Origin: Polyporus tsugae
Lineage: Eukaryota > Basidiomycota > Agaricomycetes > Polyporales > Polyporaceae
Assembly (NCBI GenBank): GCA_024305745.1
Contig: JAHRBS010000009.1
Coordinates: 434,001 to 498,000, forward strand
Direction: 5' to 3'
DNA length: 64,000 nucleotides
Shown: positions 43,894 to 55,440 of the stretch, in pieces
Numbering within the stretch: position 1 is the first letter of the stretch
How the letters are laid out: every line of letters starts with the position of its first letter
The notes under the pieces: generated by a model
Told to the model about the DNA's origin: nothing
The model's database searches: none
The model's input: the letters and a program-made list of their open reading frames with translations, nothing else
Made by a program: the position numbers and the translations under genes

Positions 43894-46675
43894 CTACATG
43901 GCAGGTTTCCGAGACTTTTTCCGAGCGGCATAGTCCTTGCCGACGCTTGAGTTGCGGCGTTGGGATCGCTTCGAGCCGCCGCCTGTCTTCGTAGGTGGGG
44001 GTTTGCTCACCTTACCATTAGGCATGATAGGATGAGGGGACACATAGTTTGTGGGGACACGGTCCGACGGTGCCTTATCGCGCAACTGCCAACGGCTGCT
44101 CGGCTGGGCGAAGGGAGTGAGGAATGCGATGATGTTGTCATGTCCCTCAATCCTTTTTGCCAAGGCCGTCTCGTCGTCGGTGGGAGGTTCCTTGGCTGCC
44201 AGTTCCTGGTAAACTTCGTCGTCGTAGTCGTCCTCGTCCTCGTCGTCTACGGTGTACTCGTCTCGTGATACCGCGTTACGAGAAGGAGGGGGGGTTGTTT
44301 GAGCGGTGTGACCCATGTCCTTTGGAAGGTTACCGAGCAGCAAGCCCCCATTCTCCTCAACCCAGACTTCATAGTCGAGGACGGCGTAGCGAGCTTTGAA
44401 CCATTGCAGTAGGGTGGTGATAATATGGTCCATGGGACTACGGAATAGCACCCGAACGCTACCATAGCGACCTTGAATGACCTTGAGTTCACCGTGAGTC
44501 CGGAGCGTGGACGCTTTGAGGTTTCCGCAGCTGATGACGCCATCCTCATAGGTGAAACAGTCGAAGAACTCGTCAAGAAGCTTCGCAACCTGGTGATCGC
44601 TCAGGTTGGATTGAAGGTACCGCAACGCATAGTAGACGAGGATGTAGAACACAGACTCGAGCTCGTCAGGGATCGTCAACCGTGTGAGCTCGTTCGATAG
44701 CAAGTTGACCAAGACAAACTGCCATGTGCCCTGGCAAAGGACGTCAATTCGACTCGGTTGGCTGGTTAACATTAACAGCTAATACTAGACATACCGTGCG
44801 TTCAGGTTGACGAGGCCTCGGGAGCATGGCCTCCGTGACGATCAGCTTGGAGATCTCCCAGTCTGAGAGGATTCCTTTCCACTCGAGTCTCCGTGAGCCG
44901 TCCTCCACCTTTGTGATCACTTTGGGGTAGATGAGGATGTTGTCGCCAGTGATATCGCGATGCAGAATTCCAACACTTGGGTGAGTCGCGGCGAGCTTAT
45001 GTGCTGTGTAAAATCTTCTGTCAGGAAACGTAAACACTCTGGTTGAGATGGCGGACTCACTGTGGAGACAGTCAAGGACTATTGACACAAGTTGCCGCCC
45101 GTTGGTGAACTTATCCAATCGCATGCACACCTCCGCTACAACCATACGATAGTGCACGAGACGGCGGATAGGACTATCCTTACGAAATGAGAGACACGTT
45201 GACTGGCCAACTTCGCCAGTGCCGTTAGACTCGGCCCGCTCAGCACAGTCAGCGCTGCTGGCCTTCCCGTCGGACTTGGGTTTCATTCTGCCGATGATCG
45301 AGTCTGGAGCATGCGTGGAGCGCGACAAAGCTGAAGTAGAGTCGGTGGCGCCCTGGGGGTTCTTGCGTTCCCACCAGTCAGCAGTGACCGTCGCCTGGTT
45401 GCTGACATCGCTGTGGCAGACGACAGTTGGAACATTGGTGATGTCGGCATCGTGCAATTGGTGGAGGATGTCGCCTTCACAGGAGATGTGTTCGTAGGAT
45501 GCGCGCGACGCGTCCTTCAGCCAGAAGAAGTGCTTCGTTGCTGTCTCATACGCGATGTAGCCCCGGCCGGCCATGCCGCTAGCGGTGTAGACAGGCTTGC
45601 CTACGAGGAAACTGCGGGACCCCTTCTCATCGTTCACGTGAAGGAGGTGGCAAGGGTATGAATCATCGTCGACTGTCTCCGCGAAGTCTGCCCGAACATA
45701 CTTGAAAGAGAAGTCGCCCTCCAGTTCCCCAAGAGCAAGGTCGCGTTCGTGATGAAAGGCCTCTTCCTTCGGACGGGAAAGTGCAGCGAGATCCATGCAA
45801 AGGAAGTCAAACTCGTCGGGTTGAAGACGGGTGGCTGTGGGGTCGACTCCGAGCTTCTCCTCCGGCAGGTGAGAGACCCGCCACAAGAACTCGCAAAGGG
45901 TGTCGGGCTGCTCGTAGTAGTCGATGGACTTGGTGACGATTGTTCCTCCCCTGTCCCAGTATAGGATGCAGAACCTGCGTCCGATGATAAGAAGCATGAA
46001 GAGACCCCAACGATGCTGGATGCAGAAGATGCGTTCAGCGTAGCTCGTGACTTGCCCCCGCGCTTCCCTACGTGTCTCTGCGTCCGAATCTGGGCTACAT
46101 CCCTGTCCAATGTCCGTGTAAGGGTCCCAGCAGTTGCCGTGTTTGCGAGACTTGAACTCGACGGGAGGAACCAGCAGGGTCGACCGTCCGTGGGTGCTTC
46201 ATCCGAGTGGAAGAATGCACCGTCGATCTTCTGTCCCGTTTTGTCAACGTCGGACGGGTCGGCCTTGTGCTGGGAGATTTTGAGAGCAAATCCTGGACAA
46301 AGATCGTGCTCCTCAATAACTTTGAGCTGTCGGGAGTGTAAGCATTTGTCACGACGTTTGGACGGAAGTCAACCTTGTACTCACCATAAGCTCAACCACC
46401 TCCGCTTCGAGCATCCCGTCTGCACCCTTCATCTTCAAAAATGGGTTCTCACGTTTGGGACGTGATGGGAAGCCGTCCCCAGCTGGATAGGGCAGTAGCT
46501 TGTCGAGGAACTCCCAGATGCAGTCTGCGAGGACAGAACGACCTTCCATGTCCTCCGCACATTTGGCGCGGTACTGGGTGAGGTCGACATAGCCAACGGA
46601 GCCGGTCGCTGCACTGCCAACCTTGTGCAAGGAGCGCGGTGTCTCCTCAAACTCGATGTTAGAGTCCAGAGCCAT
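43894..46675 (-). pseudogene. FunK1 kinase copy H, probable single frameshift
   Basis: Nearly complete kinase related to E. Exon 1 from 46675 (IWEFLDKLLP), then KVIEEHDLCPGF, GQKIDGAFFHSDEAPTDGRPCW; at about 46163-46171 the frame changes by a net deletion before PVEFKSRK. After that the reading is open: CIQHRWGLFMLLIIGRRF, YWDRGGTIVT, GMAGRGYIAYE (two residues shorter than GRGTRGY), FWLKDASRASY, ILHRDITGDNILIYPK, SDWEISK, RQPERT-GTWQFVLVNLL, DELESVFYILVYYALRYL, an acidic DDEDEDDYDDE linker and a tail SKRSQRR...ARKKSRKPAM. The frameshift rests on a comparison with E; a base-call error could mimic it. Confidence 0.82.
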
Positions 46676-48545
46676 GATGGTTGCGCAGGTGAGAGAGTGA
46701 ACGGGTTCAACCACCGAGGGCGGGACGCAGGGATGATTGTTAGCCGTTGGTAACGAACTAGGAAAGTCAGTGCACAATTGAACCTCCGCCGCGCGGGAAC
46801 TCGCGCACCGAGAAGGCAAACAATAGAGAAGTGTATTAGGCGGGGGTGGGGCCGGTGGCCATCCCAATAAATAAACATAGCTGTAAAGCTCAACTCATGA
46901 TCAGCAACATCAAGCTTGCAGAAATATCAAGGGTGCGATTTGGATTGGGACATCAATGAAATGAGGCTGTTAGTTGACCGCATCTGGGCTCTGGGGGAAA
47001 GACGACGGGTAAATAATTGGATGATCAAGTGTGAATGTTGCTAGCGCTGTTCAAGAGAATATGGCACAACATGCCGGAGTACTTGCACTGGCCCTTCCCT
47101 GGATTTAAATGAAGATGAGGAGGTTGGTCGGTAAGGCTTCAATGAACCAGGCTACGTGGCACCCATGGAGGCGATGAACAGGGGTTTTGCATAAGCTGGA
47201 AAAGTATCTCAGCGAGTTTTCTCTACATCTTAATCTTGTGAATTCACCTTAGCAGTGTGGACTGTGTCGTCGAGAATCCAATTACCAGTCACAACAACAG
47301 ATTCTATGATGCCAGTGGACGCGTACGTCATGTGCTCGGAGAGAATGATTTTGCGGAAAGGTCGTGGAGCCAAGGGTGGGACCAATGTTGGTCCTAGACG
47401 CCCCAGGATTGGTCCTGATTGGTGCGCGTGACTGATATAAGCGCCCGGTTTGGTCGACCAATCTGGCGGCATGTGACGCCCAAAATGGCTGGCGAGGGTA
47501 CTCGAAGCTCAATGCAGCTGGTTTGGATGCTCATGAGGACTGATTTGAATACGAAATATATATTTCAGCTATATCCGAAGCACGCAGTACACAATTTATG
47601 GGACAGAGGCCAAGAATGCGAGACTGGAGCAGCCCAAGAAGCAGGGAAAACAGAGGCCAAACTGTGCTGGAACCCTGCTACATCAGATAACAATATTGGG
47701 CTCATCTGGAAGGCACGGTTCGTGCCTTTCAAATGAGGGCAAGGTCAAAGAAAACCATGGAGAACTAGGAGAGGAATTGTCGTCACAACACCGCGATAAG
47801 CGCTCAAATGGGAGGACCATGATGGCAACTACGATGGACCATCGTCGGATAGAGAGAAATTGTTTAAAATATATATCTAAAGAGAGGAGAAGCAGGGCTA
47901 GATAACGCAAGAATAACCGTGGAAAAAGGACAGGAATTGAGGATGATATCGCAGGCACACCGGAAGTTGTGCTGAAAGGCAGTTCTCAAGCTCGAAGTTA
48001 AATTAGGGCTTACCTAGTGAACCACTGCGAGCCCCTAGCAGTATCAATACCACAATAACTATTGATATTGAAGAATGCGACAGGTGAAGCCGGCGAAAAC
48101 CTAGGTCGCGCAAGACGGGGAAGCTGAGAAGGAAGCTAGCAGGATGCCCCTTGAAAATACAGTTATTGACGAAGACGCGGCTGCGAGAAGCCAGAAGATT
48201 GGCGAGATCCTGTAGCCGATTGTTCCAGCCGAAAGGAAGGAGCCGGGAAGGGGGAGAGATGTTGGTGGCCGGGAGGAGGAGAGCCGCCTTCGGCGTGCGA
48301 CCTCGCGCTCGCACCCTGGGCACCTTTTCGGGCGCTTCGCGCCCCGAGCGCACCCTTGGCATGACCAACTTGCCGATTTTGCCGATCGCCGGCGCTCAGT
48401 GAATGGTTGTGAATTTGGAAAGACGGGCGCTAAATTGCTTATTCAACTCGGACACCAACCACCACAGTCTCAACCACAGACATCTCCCCCTCTACCCGTT
48501 ACCCTCTACTTCTCACGTTATAACTCCCTCCGTTCTGCTATCCGT
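46676..48545. other. Divergent intergenic region between kinases H and I
   Basis: No gene supported. Kinases H (minus) and I (plus) start from its two ends, so both promoters lie here. A GC-rich inverted patch occurs at 48295-48360 (GCGCTCGCACCC and GAGCGCACCC). The middle is AT-richer without clear repeats. Confidence 0.45.
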
Positions 48546-51180
48546 ATGGCGAATTCAGCCGTTCAGTTGGAACACGATGAGTTTTTGGACGAGTTTCTCT
48601 CCGCGAATTGCGCACCACCTCCCGCAACGATCGAGTCTCGGAATGCCTTTGTTCGAAATGCAGATGATTTATCTGATATAGACCTTTCCCGGCTCTTCGT
48701 AAGTCCTCACACCGATGCACATTGTTTTCTCATACCTGTGCTCATATGCGCGCGGTAGATGGACGCGGTCAATAACAACGAACTTACACCTGGATTCCAT
48801 ATCTCCTCGTTCATACCCGACCACCAAACCGGGAGCGATGCCAGTTTGCAACATGCATATCTTGCGATGTTTCGCGGTAGTCAAGGCGGTGAAGCCTGGT
48901 GGTTTAACCAAATCGTACCGCTCGAGTTCCGTCAATATCTCCCTGGCATCAATCCGTTCGAGGACATCCAGTCCTCAGCTGCTACCGCTGAAGTGAAGCG
49001 CGCCAGGGCACAAATCTTCAACGAGGTTGCTGCTTCTGCGGAACTCCTCTTCACCTCCCAACATCGCGTCTTTCTGTTCATGTTCCTTGTCATCGGTCGC
49101 CGGTTTCGGCTTCTGCGGTGGGATCGCGTGGGCGTCCTCGTTACCCCGTCCGTTGACTACTTCGACAACCCTGCAATACTCCGCAATTACCTCTCCCGCC
49201 TTTCCCACCTCGAAGACGCCTCGCTCGGTTTCGACCCCACAGCCACTCGCCTCCTACCCAGCGACGTTGACTCCTTGCGCATGGACAGGATGGCTCTGTT
49301 GGACGTCACGGACTTGGACCATTCGGAGCGGGTCCTCAAGGACGATGAAGGTGGTGGATCCGTCACCTTTGCCTATACCCGCTCAATGTTCCGTGCGTCG
49401 CTCGCATCCGATTGGCCGCGTTATCGACTTGAGGTTCAAGATGGCGACCACAAGCGTAACTTCCTCGTCGGAAAGCCTGCATTCCGTGCGGGCGACATAA
49501 CAGGTCATGGAACGCACAGCTACGTTGCCTTCGACTGCACAAGCCACCACTTCGTGTGGCTCAAAGACGCGTGGCGCCTGTCGTACAAGGTTGCCGATCG
49601 AGAGGGCGACATCCTGGCGAAGCTCAACGCGGCGAAGATCAGCAACATCCCGACCCTTGTCTGTCATGGTGACATCGCGGACCAAACGACAATCACCGCT
49701 GACTGGTGGGAGCGCAAGTCTACCCTCTCGTCCACCGCCACCATGTCCTCTCCCATATTCTCATCGTTCAGTTCGTCTTCTACCTCCCTCACTACCTCCG
49801 GATCTCTCGGCAGCAAGAAGAGGAAGAGAGAAGATGAACCCACGGACGATACGCTATCCATGCAACCGGCGGAGTTCATTCCGCACGCCACTAATCGTTC
49901 TCTTGGGCCTCTTCGTCAACACACGCACTATTGAATCGTCGAGGAGGAGGTTTGCCTGCCCCTGAAGAACTTTCAATACGGCCAGCAACTCGTGTCCATC
50001 ATGTTGGACTGTATGCGCGGTATGTCTCTAGCAATACAATTGTCTTGGTGTCGACTATCTAATCCACCTGTCATAGCTCACCATGAAGCGGCTGTGAATC
50101 CTGGAATTCGCATCCTCCATTGCGACATCAGCGGTGGCAACATCCTGATATGTCCCAAGATTCTACGTCAGCGAGACAGCACAAAGCGGTCAATCATGTG
50201 GACCGGCATCCTCACTGACTGGGAGCTATCGAAGGCGGTTGACGTGCAAGAAGCAGCGTCGAGGGCCACCCGGGCACATCGTATGGTACGTCACCCGACG
50301 CTTTCATTTGTACTGACAACTTACATCTTGTGTCTAGGGAACGTACCAGTTCATGTCAGTCAACCTCCTCTCGGACTTGTCGAGACCCGTCCAGATTTCG
50401 GATGAGCTAGAGTCGTTCTTCCACGTGCTTGTCTACTACGCTGTGCGGTACCTCAACTCCAACTGCAAGAACAGCACGGGCTTCATCCAGGGCTACTTCG
50501 ATACCTACGCAGGACCTGGGAGCGCGTATGCGTGCGGTCAGAAGTCTGTCGCGATGGAGAGCTCTGGCGTGCTCTACATGCAGCACCCTTACAAGCCTTT
50601 ACTGTTCCATACCCCCATGGACAGCCTCCTTGCTACGATGCTCAAGTCCTTCCGGGCCCACTACAAAGTCTTGGAGGAGCATGAAACACGGAAGACCGCT
50701 CCCTCTCTGTCCCCTCCACGACACAAGTTACCCTCTCCCTCCCACAGCTGTGATGGAGAAAGCTTTCCCCGCGTACCCATCTCCTCAGATGAACCACCCG
50801 CTAGCGTCTCCGAAGTGGACTGGGATAACCAGGACGACACTCCCGTCACCAGCATCCCCACTGCCGATGACCTGAAGCTCGCCGCGAAGGTCGCGCACCA
50901 CAAGTTCTTGCTGAACTACATGGCGAAGATGCTCGACCATCCCTGCTGGCGCATGAGCGATTGGAGACCCACGATGCCTTCCCCCGAAACTGCAAACACG
51001 GACTCGCAGGGGCCATCGTCGACCGTTCCGGCTGTAGCGAGCACGGGCAATAGCAACAAGAGCCGGCGGACGAACGGCCCTGAGCGCAACGTCTCCCTTC
51101 CTGCTCGTCTCCATTCCTCGATGCACCGCACCCGCACACGCGTATCCCCGCACACTCTTCCAGTCAAGGCAAGGCCGTAG
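48546..51180 (+). pseudogene. FunK1 kinase copy I, one stop and altered HRD
   Basis: Exon 1 from 48546 (DEFLDEFLSANC), intron 48699-48758, long exon 2. Motifs: SQHRVFLFMFLVIGRRF, LRWDRVGVLVT, VWLKDAWRLSY, KKRKREDE insert. TGA at 49932-49934 interrupts QHTHY-IVEEEVC, where relatives have Arg, so CGA to TGA fits. The catalytic loop reads LHCDISGGNILI: Cys replaces the Arg of HRD, again one C-to-T step. The glycine-rich segment GHGTHSYVAFD is weakened. The tail has GTYQFMSVNLL, DELESFFHVLVYYAVRYL, CGQKSVAM and a basic end. The N-terminal motif is LEFR and the VDAAF motif is missing, as in F. Confidence 0.87.
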
Positions 51181-51707
51181 GCTTTCGCACACACATTTTG
51201 ACAGGCACCAAGGCTCAAGTCGATTTTTTGCAGTACCCTCATCATTCCTCCGGCCTTTCACGAGGCCGCCAGAGACTTTCTGCTTCCGCTCGTCTCTCCT
51301 CGCTCAGCCTTCCCGTTCGCTTGGGGGCACGGGCATTTGCTGAGCCGCGCGCGATAATGGACCCGATGCTCCCACCTCTGGCCCCGCAGGCCTTGCGTCG
51401 TGCTCTATGTATATCCGTCACCCGATGCTCCGCGTCTTGTCTGAGCACCATTCTCTCTCGTCTTCGCACCACCTCCCCTCATCAACTTTTGCTCACCTTT
51501 TGTTTCTATTCATAGTCACAGTCGTGCATTAGGCATGATTGTATATTTGGGTTAAGACAAGTCGTCTTGGACTCTACTTACGATACCCTAGATGAAAATT
51601 TCTCCCGCTATATACCACTATCTGTGTTGTGCTCACGCATTGCAGATGTTCCACCATATCGGCCTGCCAGAAACAGGGGTGACCACTGACGTAGACAAGG
51701 CAGTGGT
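51181..51707. other. 3' flank of kinase I
   Basis: No gene. TC-rich sequence with short open frames only. The first readable kinase J sequence begins at about 51708. Confidence 0.45.
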
Positions 51708-52602
51708 TTTGGCACTTACTCTCTTGCCGATAGCTGGCTCCATTACAAGCTCGAAGTTCCCGACGACAGCGGGACTCGCCAGTACCTTGTCGGCAAACCT
51801 ACATTCATCTCAGAAGGACTAGTCGGTCGTGGAAGGTGTGGCTATGTCGCCCTCGATTGCACCACGGTCACTTTGTGTGGCTCAAGGACACATGGCGCGC
51901 ATCGTACCTCCTCACCGACAAGGAGGGGGGCATCCTCCAACGACTCAACAGCGTAGGCATCGAGAACGTCCCGACGCTCATATCTCATGGAGACATCTCC
52001 GGACAAGTCACGTTCACAATCGACAGGTCGGCACGACTCTCGTCTGCCCGTTCCGTTCCCCCTTCTGTGCCGTCGTCGCCGCCGTCTTGCAAGTCGGATG
52101 CCTCTGCGACATCAAACACCAGAAAACGGAAGAGGCTTGACGATGTCGCAAACGGTGCCCCGACCACTGTGGTCGCCGACGGACACCAAACGCCTGAAGA
52201 GAATATCCGCGCGGATGACCTTCAACGACGCCGGCACACGCACTACAGAATCGTGGTAGAAGAGGTCTGCATCCCACTCAAGAAGTTCGAGAACAGCCGG
52301 CAGCTAGTATCAGTCATGTCGGATTGTCTTCGTGGTGGGTATACGTGGGATACCAATGTACTTCGTGTACTGATTGTTCCCGTTATAGCTCACTTCCAAG
52401 TCGCAACTAACCCCAAGGCCCGACTACTTCACCGCGACATCAGCATGGGGAACATGCTCATGCTTCCGAAGGCTGCACAGGGTTCCCAGGACAGACCTTC
52501 GTCGATCGCGTGGACTGGTGTCCTCAGCGATTGGGAAATGTCGAAGCCGATCGACGATCAGCAAGTCGCATCGAAAGCACCTCAATCAGATCAGATAGTG
52601 CG
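51708..52602 (+). pseudogene. FunK1 kinase copy J, 5' remnant before insertion
   Basis: Truncated at its 5' side; the first kinase-like residues are SLADSWLHYKLEVP. A frameshift near 51860 separates RGRCGYVALDC from HFVWLKDTWRASYLL. Then TRKRKRLDD (basic insert), RRHTHYRIVVEEVC, an intron of about 60 bp, LLHRDISMGNMLML with HRD and Asn kept, SDWEMSKP and SDQI, where exon 3 ends. GATAGTGCG (52594-52602) follows and is repeated beyond the inverted-repeat element at 55432. The rest of the gene is at 55441-56342. Confidence 0.85.
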
Positions 52603-53489
52603 GAGAGTGCGCATTCGAACTTCCGGGAGGAACTTTTCTAACTTTTCTAACTTGTCGCCCACCCAAATTAAGCTCACACCTGTAACTCACTTGAGGCTGA
52701 ACTTGCAAGAATTCAAGGCACCACCTTCATCGTAGATTGGCCTCCGAACAAGTTTCTGGGGGGTGTTCCTTTTGTCATCGACATCGGCTTCCTCCGAAGC
52801 ACTTCATTCGAGTGTGAGGCCAAGACCGCACTGACGGTTTCTCAGTTGCCCGCCGCCCCCATTTCCTCCACTTTCTTTTGTCGTCCCGCTACATTCTGAC
52901 TTCCAATTCAGCAGCATCGTAGGGCTGTGTGTAATTATAGCTGCGGTTCAGGCTGGTGAGTCGGCGGTCCTTCGGAGTCAGCAGTGTCAGTGCCAATAGT
53001 CTCGCATGTTAGACCCGGCCCTCTTTTGTTATTTCAGCTCAATTCATGCTGACCCGTCTGAGCATGCTCTCTGATATAGACTATAGTGCATGTACAAACT
53101 CAATTCCTTTACTCACGCTTGCCCCGGCATAGTGGAAGGCGGACTCAAGGAGCAAACAGCGACCATGGCTGTCGCCGGGTGCATTCGAGTTGGCACTTGC
53201 GAGGAATATGCGCTTGGGAGCGCGTTTGTACACCCAAGTCGGAGATGCCATGGATTGAGTCGGACGACTCGATGGGTGACGGGGCGTGGGGACCGTGCTA
53301 CAATATCATGATTCAAAATATACCCATGACTCGGAGTTGTGTTGTCAGACAGTGTATGCCAGTGTTTGGCTTATATACTTGTCAGCTGCATAGGCAGTTC
53401 TGTCATTCATAGTGACCATTGAGAGACAGTGTAGGGTCACGACCATCACATTCTAGAGGACATATGCAAGTAATACTCTCTGCAAGCGA

Positions 53490-53530
53490 GTCCAAGTTAA
53501 CTCAAGTGGCTTACTTGAGCTAACTTGGAC
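53490..53530. repeat. Near-perfect hairpin inside the inserted element
   Basis: GTCCAAGTTAACTCAAGT (53490-53507) is followed after 4-5 bases by its reverse complement with one mismatch (to 53530). It shares the CAAGTTA theme of the element's subterminal repeats and could be an old internal end or a folded structure. Confidence 0.8.
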
Positions 53531-53931
53531 ACAGCTGCAGTGACGTGAACGTGCAGTTCCTCACTGGTGCACTCGTGGGCAAACGTGTGCTCACTTGTTG
53601 AGCTGTATGCTCGGGTACGACTTGTATAACACTCGGAAAGAAGGCTACACCTTGATTTCTGAGCACAACACCCATAATACCTGCGAGGCCACTCAGGAAC
53701 AGAGCTCAGCTGCCACCTTGGCCACAACTGTCCACCTCCACAAGCATCACTCACTTGCAATGAGTGATTGGGACCTCCCTCGAACTCAGATGCAGGGGAT
53801 GATGCCGTGGAAGGGAGAAATAAAGCAGTGTTACCATAAATGGACTCGGTGCCATGCCAACACAACGGAAGGGGCATCAGAATAGAACATACAACACGCG
53901 TCGAAAATCGAGGTTACATGTACATAGCTTA

Positions 53932-54553
53932 GGGCCTGTTCGGCAAAAATGTGAGAAGTGGAGGCACCGATGCTTCGCTCCATATATAGAAAAGATGTAG
54001 TCGTAAATTGTTGTGCGGGAATTTGGAGATTTTGCCAAGATATCCGGCGTTCGGATTGCAATAGCGCCGGTTCGACGGAAGTTAGCGCCACTCCACTCCT
54101 ATACGACCATTATTTGGTGTACTGAAAGCGGCCTGTCAGGCGTACTTGGACAGAATTACAGAAATCATGCAAATGAACTGCGCGCATTGCCCGCGCACCT
54201 CGCGCGCTGCCCGTGCACCCTGTACGATGCATGCGCACCTGCTCGCAACTCGTGTGCCGCCCACACCCACACCTATCAGCCCCGACCCAGCTCTATTCAC
54301 ACAGCCTGCCGCGCGTGCATTCCACCCATGCGCTATCTCTTCGAACTTGATAAATTTTGCTTCAGCTAGTAATAGGGAGGGTTTACATGGCATAATGCCC
54401 CCTACAAGCAAACGGAGGGCACGAGCATTCACCGGCGCTGATACCTCCGGAAATAACGGAATCTCCGTCCCCAAAACCTCTACTTCCACCCGTCGTACGG
54501 CACGTGATGAAGCACCGGTGCCTCCACATCTCACATTTTTGCCGAACAGGCCC
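53932..54553. mobile_element. 622-bp Harbinger-like MITE
   Basis: 45-bp terminal inverted repeats (53932-53976 and 54509-54553) begin GGGCCTGTTCGGC and differ at two positions. TTA flanks both ends (53929-53931, 54554-54556). GGGCCTGTT ends with a TTA duplication are the signature of PIF/Harbinger elements. No transposase is encoded. The inside has a GC-rich GCGCGC/TGCC-type repetitive stretch around 54180-54250. It is nested within the larger inverted-repeat element, so it inserted later. Confidence 0.88.
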
Positions 54554-55440
54554 TTAGGCATCCGACGTAATATTCATGGCCGTTGGCTCCCTGTTCACTG
54601 CGAGATTTTCCACTCGACGACGGAGGCATAATCGACGTGTACATGTTTGTTCCTTCAGCGGCGATAAAACCGTCAATGTCACAGGGACAATCATACCTAT
54701 GAACGCTACTCACCCTAGACCTCACTTACTCCGAGCAGTTTTGCCCTGCAGTTGCCCGGAGACATGCGATTAGAGCACACGAACTCGTATCCGAAGCGGG
54801 ATGCTGGCTGAAGTGGAAGTGATGGTTCATGGTGAGAAAAGAAGTTCGAAGACTCGGAGTCTCGCCTGAGCCAATCGGCGTCGCGCCAGCCGTATCATAG
54901 CCCCGATTGAGCAGCCCGGTCGCCCCCGCGTCAACGGGATAGGCCCATGCCCCGCCGCGCGCATCCCTTGTCCTATGGCGCCGATATCGACTTGGGGAGG
55001 GCAGTTGACGCGAGTACCCGCGAGGTACATGCTTGGACTTGAGCTCACTTGGGCTCACGGAGATGCCCGGACGTTAGCGTGTATACACGGGAGCGCGCGT
55101 CTCACGGCAGTACACGTTAGCTCCCGTGAGGCAAACTCAAATTTTGACTTCTTTCTGACATACACCTCCACCACACTGCCCTACGCGAATCAAAACCACC
55201 CTAAGAGATAAATGACATCTAGACGATGTCTATGGACTTAGCAGGATGGGTTGGAAGTCATAGAAAGAGGCAATGTGGCCGAAAGTGAGTGCACGCGAGA
55301 AACAGGTAACTTGAGCGCGCGTGTGACAAACTAACTTGCGGTAACTTTCCTCCCTAAAAAAGTGAGAACACGGTAGAAATCTAACTTTTGGCGGGCGCAA
55401 GTTCCTCCCGGAAGTTAGAATGTTAACCGTCGATAGTGCG

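Larger units (their letters stand above)
52603..55431. mobile_element. 2.8-kb inverted-repeat element inserted at an intron donor of kinase J
   Basis: The 18-bp core AACTTCCGGGAGGAACTT at 52618-52635 is repeated inverted and perfectly at 55399-55416; CATTC next to it is also mirrored (52612-52616 and 55418-55422). The 9-bp GATAGTGCG flanks the element on both sides (52594-52602, 55432-55440). Removing the element joins kinase exon 3 to a complete intron and the GTYQFMS exon. Subterminal parts are rich in AACTT/AAGTT units. No transposase is readable, so this is a non-autonomous element. The 9-bp duplication and long inverted ends are most like Mutator-type elements, but hAT-like relatives cannot be excluded. 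Copy G, which lacks the element, supports the empty-site structure from TGCGTTCATATTCG onward. Confidence 0.72.

Noticed and set aside
54136..54631. Coding frames across the MITE
   Set aside because: They run through the inverted ends and a GC-rich repeat; no codon or motif support.
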